Shown in pieces: positions 44,101-53,600 of a stretch of DNA of 64,000 nucleotides. The first letter of the stretch is position 1. Each line of letters opens with the position of its first letter. The position numbers and the translations under genes were made by a program. Source of the stretch: Odiellus spinosus (Eukaryota > Arthropoda > Arachnida > Opiliones > Phalangiidae); assembly GCA_963920705.1 (NCBI GenBank), contig OY987239.1, positions 6,377,871 through 6,441,870 on the forward strand, written 5' to 3'. The notes under the pieces are model-generated. The model had not been told where the DNA came from, made no database searches, and saw nothing but the letters and a program-made list of their open reading frames with translations.

Positions 44101-47100
44101 AGAAAATGCGGCGCAGTAAAAAGTCCATAATTTTTCGATACCAATTTCTACTAATATCGTTAAAGCGGCAATATCTTTAACATTTAATGGTTTGGTTTGC
44201 GTTTCTTCAAACGTTTTTCGTAACCAAATGGCGAGAGTGGTCGAATTTTTAGGATTAATCTGAATTTTATCATTTTAAAATTAATTTTTGAGTAATTTAT
44301 ATAAATAGAAAAAATTTGGGGCATTTTTGGCCAATTTAGTTGATTTTTCCTGATTGGTTATAATAAACTAAGCCTCGGCTATAATAAACTAAGCCTCGGC
44401 TATAATAAACTAAGCCTAGGCTATAATAAACTAAGCCTCGGCTATAATAAACTAAGCCTCGGCTATAATAAACTAAACCTCGGCTATAATAAACTAAGCC
44501 TCGGCTATAATAAACTAAGCCTCGGCTATAATAAACTAAGCCTCGGCTATAATAAACTAAGCCTCGGCTATAATAAACTAAGCCTCGGCTATAATAAACT
44601 AAGCCTCGGCTATAATAAACTAAGCCTCGGCTATAATAAACTAAGCCTCGGCTATAATAAACTAAGCCTCGGCTATAATAAACTAAGCCTCGGCTATAAT
44701 AAACTTAGCCTCGGCTATAATAAACTTAGCCTCGGCTATAATAAACTAAGCCTCGGCTATAATACCAAGCCATTTTAGGCCATTTTTAGCATTATTGACC
44801 AATTTAGTTGATTTTCCTGATTGGTTAAGCCGATTTCGTTGCTTATTCCATGGAAGCGCGTTAAAACTAATAGTAAAACAGACGTCACGAGTATTTAAAA
44901 ACAGCCTCTTAAATTTTTCATATTTAACTAAGCCTCGGCTATAATAAACAAAGCCTCGGCTATAATAAACAAAGCCTCGGCTATAATAAACAAAGCCTCG
45001 GCTATAATAAACAAAGCCTCGGCTATAATAACTAAGCCTCGGCTATAATAAACTAAGCCTCGGCTATAATAAACTAAGCCTCGGCTATAATAAACTAAGC
45101 CTCGGCTATAATAAACTAAGCCTCGGCTATAATAAACTAAGCCTCGGCTATAATAAACTAAGCCTCGGCTATAATAAACTAAGCCTCGGCTATAATAAAC
45201 TAAGCCTCGGCTATAATACTAAGCCATTTTAGGCCATTTTTAGCGTTTTTGACCAATTTAGTTGATTTTTCCTAATTGGTTAAGCCGATTTCGTTGCTTA
45301 TTCCATGGGAGCGCGTTAAAATTAATAATAAAACTGACGTCACGAGTATTTAAAAACAATCTCTCAAATTTTTCACACTTTTCTACTTTAAATTGGTTTC
45401 TCACTATTTCCGTAATGTTAAATTTTCCCAATACAAATAGCTATATTTTACTAACGCAGAAAACTAAATTGTGCCTTTATAATTCAATACAAATAGCAGT
45501 TACCTTATTTTTGTTTCTGTTTAAGTTTTTAATTAATCAAACGAATTAAAATCAAACTTACGTGAGGATTTAATTCACGATTGCTAACAGCGTCTTGCAA
45601 CAATCGCAACGCTTCTTCTAAATCATTCATTGATTTGCAATCTTTATCAGATTAAAATTAAATTAAACTAATTTATTTTTAACTGGTTAAATGACTTACA
45701 TTGCATTGTAGACCAAAGATCAGTTGTAAAATCTCCACGACCTTGATTAGAAACAAAAATTCTCTCGAGACAAAAACAGTTGGCATCATTTGATTCGTTA
45801 TCCGATAAAAACGGTTCTTTCTTTATAATTCTAGACTGATTTTCACTAGTGGCTGTGGAAAAATGATAAAAGAAATTGGAATATACGAATACTCGAATAT
45901 ACGAATATTCGTAGATTCAATAAACGAATACTCGTTAAATATTAAATGATTCATACCTTTAATCAAATCTTTAACTTTTTGCACCGCATTACATTCATTA
46001 TCTTTGTCTTCTAGTGGCCAAATCATTTCTCCAGTCTCGATAGCCTCGACGGCGTTTCGTAACAAAGATAATTCCTTATGAAGAGCGTACAGAGGTCCGC
46101 CAGATTCTTCCAATGCTAGTTTAATTCTCTAAGACAAGAATTATTGGTAAATTTCAATATTATCCTTATCATGGTTGAAGAAATAATAGTAAAGAGTTAG
46201 TTACATAAATATTTCTGCAACTAACTCTTTAATATCATTTTGTAGTTCCGAGAAATATAATTTTGATTAATTTTCTTACCAAATTACAGGTTGCGTCTCT
46301 CGGAGGAGTACATAATAACTCTTTCGATTCATCGTCCCAATTACATTCAACAGTTACGCTGCTTTGGCCATTCGTAAAATTATAAATAGAAAAAGCCACT
46401 TCTGATTTCTAGGAAATTAATCATGGATTATATACTACGCATGATTTCTTGAAAAAAATCTATATTAATTGCGTAACTAGCCCTTCAATCAAACAATTGC
46501 ATCAAAAACGATTTTAAATTGTGTAATTTTAATTAATATCTGTAAAAATCATATATAATATGAAAAATTGTGTACTTAACCCTTTAAATAAAACATCTTG
46601 CGTGAAAAACCATTTAAAATAAAGTAATTTTCTTCTTAAAACAAATTGCGTTCCTACCCGCTTAAATCAAACAATTAAAATATAAAAATCATGTACCTAA
46701 CCCTTTAAACCAAGCAATTTGTTTTTAACCATTTAAATATAAAAAGACATGTACCTAACCCTTTAAATATAAAAATACATGTAACTAATCCATTTAATAT
46801 AAAAATACATGTAACTAGCCCATTAAATATAAAAATACATGTAACTAGTCCATTAAATATAAAAATACATGAACCTAACCATTTAAATATAAAAATACAT
46901 GTACCTAAACCTTTTAAATATAAAAATACATGTACCTAAACCTTTTAAATATAAAAATACATGTACCTAAACCTTTTAAATATAAAAATACATGTACCTA
47001 AACCTTTTAAATATAAAAATACATGTAACTAGCCCATTAAATATAAAAATACAGGAACCTAACCCTTTAAATATATATATACGTGTACCTAAACCTTTTA

Positions 47101-48175
47101 AATATAAAAATACATGTAACTAGCCCATTAAATATAAAAATACATGTAACTAATCCATTAAATATAAAAATACATGTACCTAACCCTTTAAAAAAGACAA
47201 TTTGTGTCCCAAGTTCTTTGAATATAAAAATTATACTCGTTACCCTCTCAATATCTCTTTAAAAATAAAAACCATCTGAATAAAAAAAATAATTACTTAC
47301 TTGAGAACCAGGTTGAGGAAAAAAGCAACTTTTATCACTTGTGAGTTGAGCTAGGCTTGGAATTCCCTTCGATATTGACCCTTCAACAAGATCTACGGTG
47401 AAAGGATTTAAATTTCCTTCGCTCGACAAATGCGCTCCAATAATCCAAGTTTTGTTACGATTCTTAGCGTCACTTAAAACGCAAATAGTTGGGGTTTTCT
47501 CGCAACCATTTTCCAAAATAACGCCATTTATAACGTTCAAAATAGATCTGGCAACAGCAATCGGCAAGGATTCGTACTTATTCTCAAATACTTTCATTTC
47601 TCCTTCAGTTATTTCCGACTTAATTGAAGCTTTAATCTCCGATAAATTAAATGGACATTCTAAGGGTTGACCGATTAAATCCATTTTCAATTCTTCCGTC
47701 GCATCATTATTGAAAAAAACTTGAGTTTCATCAAACGGAGTCGAGCAAGACTTCGCCTGCGTAAAAAAATTAGTTCCCTGGACTAGTCCTAAAAATTTAA
47801 TTTAAAGTAAATCTTACTTACAGTGCGAGTATAAATGAGAAAAATATCCGAGGATGATGGAAAGAGGCTATCGATAAAATCTAAAGGCGGAACTGACTCC
47901 ATCAATTCCATGACGAGATTCTATAATTTTTAACGAATATCATTAGTGGCTTGTAAAGATTTGAAATTCGGTATTTATATTTACCTTGTATATGCTTGAA
48001 AACTCCACATTTATATCGCAGTTGTTCCGCAGTTTTCTAATTAGTTTAAATAAATTATTTTAAAGAGAGAAATCTTAGGTAGTAATTTGTAAACTGGTAA
48101 AACATACCTTTGAAAGGATTGCAGAATTACTGAATACTCAGGTTTTTCGGTAATTATGTCGGTTTCGAATTTCAT
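41125..48175 (-). CDS. Zwilch: Zwilch kinetochore protein, 12 exons, complete
   Basis: Exons (minus): 48175-48108, 48036-47985, 47920-47822, 47756-47301, 46408-46280, 46128-45957, 45852-45700, 45641-45562, 44259-44100, 44020-43858, 41525-41430, 41356-41125. All use GT-AG and all phases join, giving 619 residues against about 590 in human ZWILCH. Zwilch is a subunit of the Rod-Zw10-Zwilch complex, which recruits dynein and Mad1 to unattached kinetochores. Matching landmarks in order: EYSVILQSFQRKLRNN; KTWIIGAHL; ECNWDDESKELLCTPP; GPLYALHKELSLLRNAVEAI; RIFVSNQG with DLWSTM; LVEIGIEKLWTFYCAAF; FKIHYTLDLVVFIQYSLAMG; ELLLPVKVSAILPAL joined to the C-terminal NPDKWGLLIKI. The start is the only ATG in exon 1 in phase. 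Introns 8 and 10 carry 21-bp arrays and transposons; intron 4 a 30-bp array. No defect is visible, so it is probably functional. Confidence 0.92.
41825..42308. repeat. 21-bp CCTCGGCTATAATACA array in Zwilch intron 10 (about 23 units)
   Basis: Unit of 21 bp containing CTAAGCCTCGGCTATAATAC. It is nearly uniform after two variant starting units. It is interrupted on the right by the 910-bp family D insertion. The 169-codon minus-strand frame is an array artefact. Confidence 0.95.
42309..43218. mobile_element. Family D element, 910 bp, 7-bp target duplication, inserted in an intronic array
   Basis: Perfect 34-bp terminal inverted repeats start CTTGGATGAAAAATTTG. Subterminal inverted segments (TTTGGTGTGACAAGCTTTT near 42404 and complement near 43090) also match. 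The 7-bp duplications AATACAC at 42302-42308 and 43219-43225 are part of the 21-bp repeat unit. No transposase is visible. Confidence 0.93.
43219..43395. repeat. Diverged continuation of the CCTCGGCTATAA array
   Basis: About eight degenerate 21-bp-like units (CTAAGCCTTGGCTAAAAT, CTACGCCTCGACTATAAT and others) on the far side of the family D insertion. They are much less uniform than the units at 41825-42308. Confidence 0.85.
43396..43801. mobile_element. Miniature element with CAGGGTGACCAG ends in Zwilch intron 10
   Basis: CAGGGTGACCAG on the left and CTGGTCACCTTG on the right, with AAAATAGGAAA-type words inside in mixed orientation. Flanks share CTATAA (six bases), but the tandem-repeat context makes the target duplication length uncertain. 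Confidence 0.75.
44359..44764. repeat. 21-bp CCTCGGCTATAATAAA array in Zwilch intron 8 (about 19 units)
   Basis: Same unit as in intron 10 except that the last bases are AATAAA instead of AATACA. A few single-base variants (CCTAGG, AAACCTCGG, CTTAGCC) are present. Confidence 0.95.
44765..45372. repeat. Intron module duplication with a second array (44932-45218)
   Basis: A unique module (AAGCCATTTTAGGCCATTTTTAGC through GACGTCACGAGTATTTAAAAACA) occurs at 44765-44930 and again at 45219-45372. Between the copies lie about 13-14 further 21-bp units, the first five ending AAACAAAG. Module plus array were thus duplicated together; a partial third module edge (TTGACCAATTT-like, TTGATTTTTCCTGATTGG) precedes 44359. 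Confidence 0.9.
46560..47210. repeat. About 30-bp TAAATATAAAAATACATG array in Zwilch intron 4
   Basis: Units of 29-31 bp of the form TTTAAATATAAAAATACATG followed by TA(A/C)CTA(A/G)(C/T)CC. The array is most regular from 46740 to 47190, degrading to the left. It lies between exons 5 and 4 of Zwilch. Confidence 0.9.
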
Positions 48176-49699
48176 TTTAGCTACTATTATTTTTATTTCG
48201 ATTTAAACACTGTTTCAAGAGCAGTAATTGCCCAAAAAAACTGAAAAGGAAAAGAATGTTAGGCCTAAATAACAATTCTCATTTCACAATTTCCCGCTGA
48301 TACGAACTTACGAAGCCGTCTGCAGCAGACGTCTGCTAGACTAGGTAGAGAAATAAGCTTTTAAAACAACAGTAAACAGGAATAGAAATAAGCGTAGGAT
48401 CCTAAGCCTAACGTTTACGAAAGACGCCGACATATTTCAGACCAAAAAAACCGCTAGGCCTACTTTCATTCATACCTTCATTCATCAAAGATCCACCTGT
48501 CGCGTCCTTGTACGCTCGGTGACCTTGACCATAGTCTCCTCGATCCCGCCGCGTGATCGAGGAGGCTATGGATATATTTTTGCTCTTGACGCTGAGTACC
48601 CGGTACCGTGGCTCGAGGCTCCTTCGTTGAAATATAAGATGTAAATTATAATATTGAATTAAACCAAGAAGGATCAGACACAAGGAAAGGAAAAGTGGGG
48701 ACGGCGCGGTTCCTACGAAGCATCGGCCTAAACTCCCAGTCTGGGAGAAAATGGGGGTAGAGATGTTTTTTGGTAAATTGTTGTCACGTGGGTAAAACAT
48801 CCTTTATCAAACTCGAAGCACGGACCGTGTGTATACACGGTCCGTGCTCGAAGTAGCTCTAGGTTAGTAGAAATCGCATACCGGAAGTTGAGATGTAAAT
48901 TTTCAAGCGGTAAACCTCCAAGCCAAGCCTTCTACTCCTCCTCTTGTTAGCCTTTATGGAAAGCAAAGCGTCTGCAATCTGCATTTTGTAGCAGATGAGC
49001 CACAATACCTAATGAAGGTGAACGTACCGAATTTCTTGAATTAGTTTTTCGAGTTTAATTCCCGCGATAGTGTTTATTTTAATTTAAATTTGGCCAATAG
49101 ATGTTTACAAAGTTGATTAATATTCAATTTCAACAATTGATCTAGGCATAGTATTTGCCGCTTTTTAGGAAGTGTCGAAAAATCGGAAAAAGACACATTT
49201 TGGCGGTTTTCACCGAAGCCAAGGGTTATTTAAGGTATTGTATACAATTTGATTTTGTATATTAACCATTAATTCTTAAACCATCATTTAATTTAATCAT
49301 TTGCAATTAAATTTACCCATTTACGTACTAGTCAATTATTTAAGAACATGGATAATGTATTAGTGAATACATTTATGTTTTGAAATAGAAGAGCGAGTCA
49401 ATCCTGAGTTCCCAACCACATTAAATACTTATTATATAACAATGTACTATCACGCATTCTTGACGCCAACCATGTATATGGGACGTGCATTGTATTAGAG
49501 ATAAATATCTCATTGTAACAGAGTACATTCAACCGTCGTTAGTAGAAAAGCGTCGGACACTAAATTCAGTTCCTGATAAATAAGTTCAGGTGTAGAATTG
49601 AAAAAAGGTGGCCTTTCTGAGTCAAACCGAAAACTCAACTAACTGAAAAACTTCGCGTTTCTTTCGTGAACAAGGTCAAATAACATATATAAGAACTTA
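48176..49699. other. Zwilch upstream region and gene-free DNA
   Basis: Holds the presumed Zwilch promoter and 5' UTR, without a recognisable TATA box. A palindromic GACGTCTGC/GCAGACGTC patch lies at 48318-48334. A hairpin with arms CCATAGTCTCCTCGATC and GATCGAGGAGGCTATGG is at 48527-48570. The 130-codon minus frame at 48408-48800 has no recognisable domain and covers the hairpin and a dispersed repeat, so it is not called. Confidence 0.45.
48817..48848. repeat. Near-perfect 32-bp palindrome
   Basis: AGCACGGACCGTGT and ACACGGTCCGTGCT are 14-bp arms around a GTAT loop. It would form a very stable cruciform. The function is unknown; it could be a resolved element footprint. Confidence 0.85.
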
Positions 49700-49853
49700 C
49701 CCTTACGGAAAAAAGTTAGTCTGATGGGAAGAGGTCTTCAAGAACACTTGGAGTCTTGGGGAAGTCTTTAAAACAACACCAAGACCAATGGCTACGTAAG
49801 ACTTCCCCAAGACTTTTCCAAGACCAATTATGACTAACTTTTTTCGGTAAGGG
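49700..49853. mobile_element. CCCTTACGGAAAAAAG miniature element copy 1, 154 bp
   Basis: Ends CCCTTACGGAAAAAAGTTAGTC and GACTAACTTTTTTCGGTAAGGG are inverted; flanks share TTA. AAGTCTTGG-type words occur inside in both orientations. With copy 2, which is flanked by TA, a TA target duplication of the Tc1/mariner type is likely. Confidence 0.85.
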
Positions 49854-50127
49854 TTAGATTCTGTGATCACTGCCATTCCCCCACGAATCATGTATCATTG
49901 GGGCACTGTGGTGACGTCATCTAATGACGTGGCGAGAAATGTAAGGTGTGAAAAACATTAATATGCTGGCGTCACAACCCAGGATCACTTGGCGTAAGCA
50001 GATTAAGCTGTCCAGACCAAAATAAACATTGATAGATTAATTACAGGGAACTATAGCTATTAGCAAAAGTATATCAGTTTATTCCGGAAAAATAAACAAC
50101 GCCTTGTAGCTTAATAGAGCCATACTC

Positions 50128-50721
50128 CTTGGAAGGGGTATCTTTTTACACCTCCGCAGAATTGTAAGCCCATTCGTCTACCAGGCGCGGAACGGTGCAA
50201 TAACAAGACAAATACTATACTACTTTAACTTCAACTGTTTAAAAAACTAGCCAACCTCGAGCCACAAAGGGGTTAGTCTACAGGAGGGGAGTGGGAAGGC
50301 CCCCCGCGACGGCGTTGAGAAAGATAAAAACAGGTGCTACTCCACTAAAAAAAATAGGTATAAAGAATTGAACCATGGTAAAGAGGCGTTTGTTTGCTTT
50401 TTCAAACTGGAAACTAAATTTATCGCCACGTGATGTCATCAGAGAGTGTAGGTCTCTTGGAGAAGGGAAAGAGTCCCTTAGACTTTGGTAGTGGTATCAG
50501 GTTACACGAGTATAGGTTTGTTGGTGAAACCACATGATGAAAGATGTTTAACTCGTCCTCGTACCCCCCCCCCCCCCCTAAATAATAATATTATTCTCCA
50601 CACCAAGCACTAAACATTTGAAAACCCTGGGCTGGAACTATTTAGTATTACACTATTGTACCAATCTGCGCAGAGTAGGATTCCAATTCTAGCGGAGGCG
50701 TAAAAAGTTACCCCTTCCAAG
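50128..50721. mobile_element. Fold-back element with CTTGGAAGGGGTA ends, 594 bp
   Basis: CTTGGAAGGGGTATCTTTTTAC and GTAAAAAGTTACCCCTTCCAAG form inverted ends, continued by CCTCCGCAGAATTG and CAATTCTAGCGGAGG. Its interior (about 50407-50520) is related to 53140-53241. A 14-C homopolymer lies at about 50565-50578. No matching target duplication was found. Confidence 0.75.
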
Positions 50722-50761
50722 GGTGGATACCACTATAGCCATCACTTTAAACTTGCCAAAA

Positions 50762-50950
50762 AAAGTCATCACCCTGGTGGCTCGACTGATTTGAACTCTT
50801 CCGCTATATATTGAGTCAATAGAGAGGGACGGAATTCAGGCGGGCCGCGCTTGGCTATATTGTCTTCCCGCCCAACACTGAAATCTCTCCAAATATTGAT
50901 GTCACTATTTACACCAACTGCGGCCGCTAGAGTGTCTCGAATCAGAATCT
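50762..50950 (-). CDS. Repeat N copy 2: open coding fragment of unknown family
   Basis: A minus-strand frame of 63 codons (50960-50769) contains LAAAVGVNSDINIW, FSVGREDNIAKRGPP and SLLTQYIAEEF and ends PPG-stop. The second copy at 6318-6510 shares the DNA including the GGGTGATGACTTTTTT after the stop, but its frame is broken. Coding origin is inferred from the protein-like content and the conserved stop neighbourhood. It may be the C-terminus of a mobile-element protein; the family is not recognised. It lies 35 bp from the family B element. Confidence 0.4.
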
Positions 50951-50985
50951 GCCTATACATTTACCTGGAACCTTGCTAATAGTAT

Positions 50986-51295
50986 CAAGAATAGATTCAA
51001 CACAAGAATATGAAAGAGCTATACCTTTGTCCGCGCGCTAGTCTCAAGCGGATGGAGCCTAAGGAGGTCTTACGCCGCGCCTCATGTCACGTGCACAGGA
51101 AGCGGTTGGCTGTTTTCTACTATAAGTGCGGGGGGGGAGGATATCAGGCTGCGGGGATAGGACCTCAAAGCTCGTGATAGGGTGAAAATCATAACGCATA
51201 TAACGTCAAATCTAGTAAGCTCCACCCGCTCGAAACTAGCGTTATACCAGTGGTATAGCGTACAGTTCGATATTCTTGTGTTGAATCTATTCTTG
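50986..51295. mobile_element. Family B miniature element copy 1, 310 bp, 7-bp target duplication
   Basis: Ends CAAGAATAGATTCAACACAAGAATAT and its complement. The 7-bp duplications ATAGTAT lie at 50979-50985 and 51296-51302. The interior is CpG-rich near both ends (GTCCGCGCGCTAG). A sister copy is at 59960-60295 in inverted orientation. Confidence 0.93.
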
Positions 51296-51302
51296 ATAGT
51301 AT

Positions 51303-51660
51303 TAAGCTACGGGCGTTGTTTACTTTTATGGAACAAAGTGATAGACTTTTGTTATTAATTGTAATTTTTGTATGGAAACAATGATATTTGATGATTAATA
51401 TTTATGAAAACTACAATTTACTTCTTGCAAACAAGGATTAGTACAAATTGCTTACAAATGGACTCTTTATCTTTTGGAGAAATTTTAATTGGTTGAAAAA
51501 TTAAAAGCTGGAATTAGATAATCAGAATAGAGGCCAACAACCTTTACATTAATTTAGGGCTAAATTCAACGTTAGAAAAAAAGTAGTGCGGATTTGATTT
51601 TCGAAAATCCCAATAAACTTTTCTGTAGAAGCTAGGGATCAACATTAGTGGTACTGGGAC
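51303..51660. other. Gene-free spacer, nothing recognised
   Basis: No supported feature. Confidence 0.3.
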
Positions 51661-52447
51661 CAGTGTTTCCACCCGGCGGTTGTAATTTTCCCCCATTTTA
51701 GGTGCAAAAATTCTGTTTTTCCCCGGTCCTATAATAGTTTTCCCCGCAAAATTCCCCCCTTATTATTATTATTATTATTTTAATTTTTCCTGGTCGGACT
51801 AGTCCTAGAGCTCGTTTTAACTGCAAAATGACCCCAATATTTCCTTTTGCTTACCATCAAATATATATATATTTTTTTAGTTTTACAAACTGAAAGGGAA
51901 TAATATTTTAGATTTTTTAAAAATAAAAATCAATGAAATATTTTTACAAATATATTGCAAAAAAATAAACAAGTATGCTAATTAGTTATTATGAATGAGT
52001 ATATTAATTTACGTAAATTTTACAAGAACATATCACAAAACTCCCCCAAAGCGCAAGTGAACCGAGTAACCGACACCCACAGGAGTACGGCAGATTGAGG
52101 CTCTCAGTCTGGGGCAGCGGCAGCGAAACACATACACGGTTGAAATTTCCAAAGTTTTAGGTGGAAAAATTCTGTTTTTCACCAGACGGGTCAAGTCGGT
52201 AGTAGTTTTTTCCGAACTCCCTTTACCCGTTAAGCTGCCGTGTTATAATTTTTGACCAGTGCACGTTAAAAAGCAGAATATTTTTATGGAGAAAATTTTC
52301 CTCGCTATTTTCCCCGTTTTATAAGATTTTCCCCTCATTTTTCCATTTTCCCCCCCATTTTCCCCTTTTCCCCGCATTTCAATTTTTTGGTGCTCATAGT
52401 CAATTTTCCCCGAAAACGAACTTTTTCCCCATAAAGTGGAAACACTG
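51661..52447. mobile_element. Probable hAT-type non-autonomous element, 787 bp (CAGTGTTTCCAC ends)
   Basis: Left end CAGTGTTTCCACCC and right end GTGGAAACACTG are inverted. Flanks ACTGGGAC and ACTGGTCA share their first five bases, suggesting a decayed 8-bp duplication. The interior is full of TTTTCCCC words in one orientation, plus AT-rich filler. CAGTGTTTCC is a common hAT terminus (family knowledge). No transposase. Confidence 0.75.
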
Positions 52448-53139
52448 ACTGGTCAATCACCAGTGTTTCAGGGTTGGCAAGTAGCCAGCTAAAAGTAGTT
52501 TTTGCAGTGACTTGTGGGAAAAAGAGGTTTTAACAAGAAAAACTGGGTAAAAGTGACAAAACCTACCAATCAGGTGTAGAATGCTACTTAAAGGAAGTTT
52601 AATTGCATTTATGACATGTGGTTTTTGATGTAAAGTGCGGGAAATTCTCCATTTCTCCTGGAATCTCTCCTGGAATCAATAAAGAAGACGAAGCTACCTC
52701 TTTTATCAGACCCTAATCCCTGATTTCTGAATCTCTAATGCTAATTATACACCTCCACCTCCGTAAGTCGCTTTCTACGAGATTGACGGGGGAATAGATT
52801 TGTAAGGAATGAAAGGCTAGAGTGATACTGACCGTCAGGGTGGTATAAAAAATTAAATATTTCTTGGAATAGGAAAAGTTTCGGGATTTAGCCCCTTGTA
52901 TAGAGTGGTTTGGGAGGACGCGTTTTTAAACTGAAAACCAGATATCCCCCTTTGTTGGTGTTCAGGCGTGCCTGGTACTATACGAGATAAGAGAAATGTT
53001 GGCATCGACGTTCAAGTTAATGTTAAAGTTATTGTGATACGTGGTATTGATCCTACCTAGACAGAGATACCTTGCATAGATAGCATTGTTAGCTGGCTAC
53101 TTAGAGATAATAATTTAGGCTTATGGTGTTTGCTATTAT
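52448..53139. other. Gene-free DNA, nothing recognised
   Basis: No supported gene. One small duplication (CTCCTGGAATC twice) is at about 52655-52678. Confidence 0.3.
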
Positions 53140-53600
53140 CAACTGAAAAGTGAAAACTAAATCCATCCCCATGTGATGTTATCAGAGTGAAGGTCTCTAG
53201 GAGAAGGCAAAGACTAAGAGTCCCCAAGTTCTTGGTAGTTCCAAGAATCCATTCAGGTTCCATAAGAATATGGGAGCATAGCTTTAGCCTCTGGTACCAT
53301 CCTCCCAAACTTTGTAACAAAAGTTCGTCCGCAATTTTCGCAACATTTGTACGCTTAGATCTTTTTTCGGTCGGCTCCATTTTTATTACCCAAAATATTA
53401 TGTCAAGGTCGTTAGTGGCGCGGGTTAATAATAGATGGCAGGAGCGATTTACTTGAAAAATCGATTCGAAGCGGACGAACTTTTGCTACAAAGTTTGGGA
53501 GGATGGTTATCGAATCGCGGCCCTCCCATATTCTTATGGAACCTGAATGGATTCTTGGTAGTTCTGTTAAATGACAGTATCTTGCGAGTATAGGTTTGGC
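53140..53600. repeat. Relative of the 50128 element interior, split by a family C insertion
   Basis: GAAAACTAAATCCATC, GTGATGTTATCAGAGTG and GTCTCTAGGAGAAGG at 53151-53212 parallel 50413-50475, and CGAGTATAGGTTTG follows on both. The 316-bp family C element sits in this copy, while the 50.4-kb copy is unoccupied and has a single GGTAGT. Confidence 0.75.
53242..53557 (-). mobile_element. Family C miniature element copy 2, 316 bp, 7-bp target duplication
   Basis: Same length and ends as copy 1 (CAAGAATCCATTCAGGTTCC and complement). The 7-bp duplications GTAGTTC are at 53235-53241 and 53558-53564. The MEPTEKRSKRTNVAKIADEL frame is preserved with few changes. Confidence 0.93.

Noticed and set aside
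48408..48800. 130-codon ORF upstream of Zwilch
   Set aside because: It overlaps a hairpin and a dispersed repeat (39755-39825 relative); no domain or splice context.
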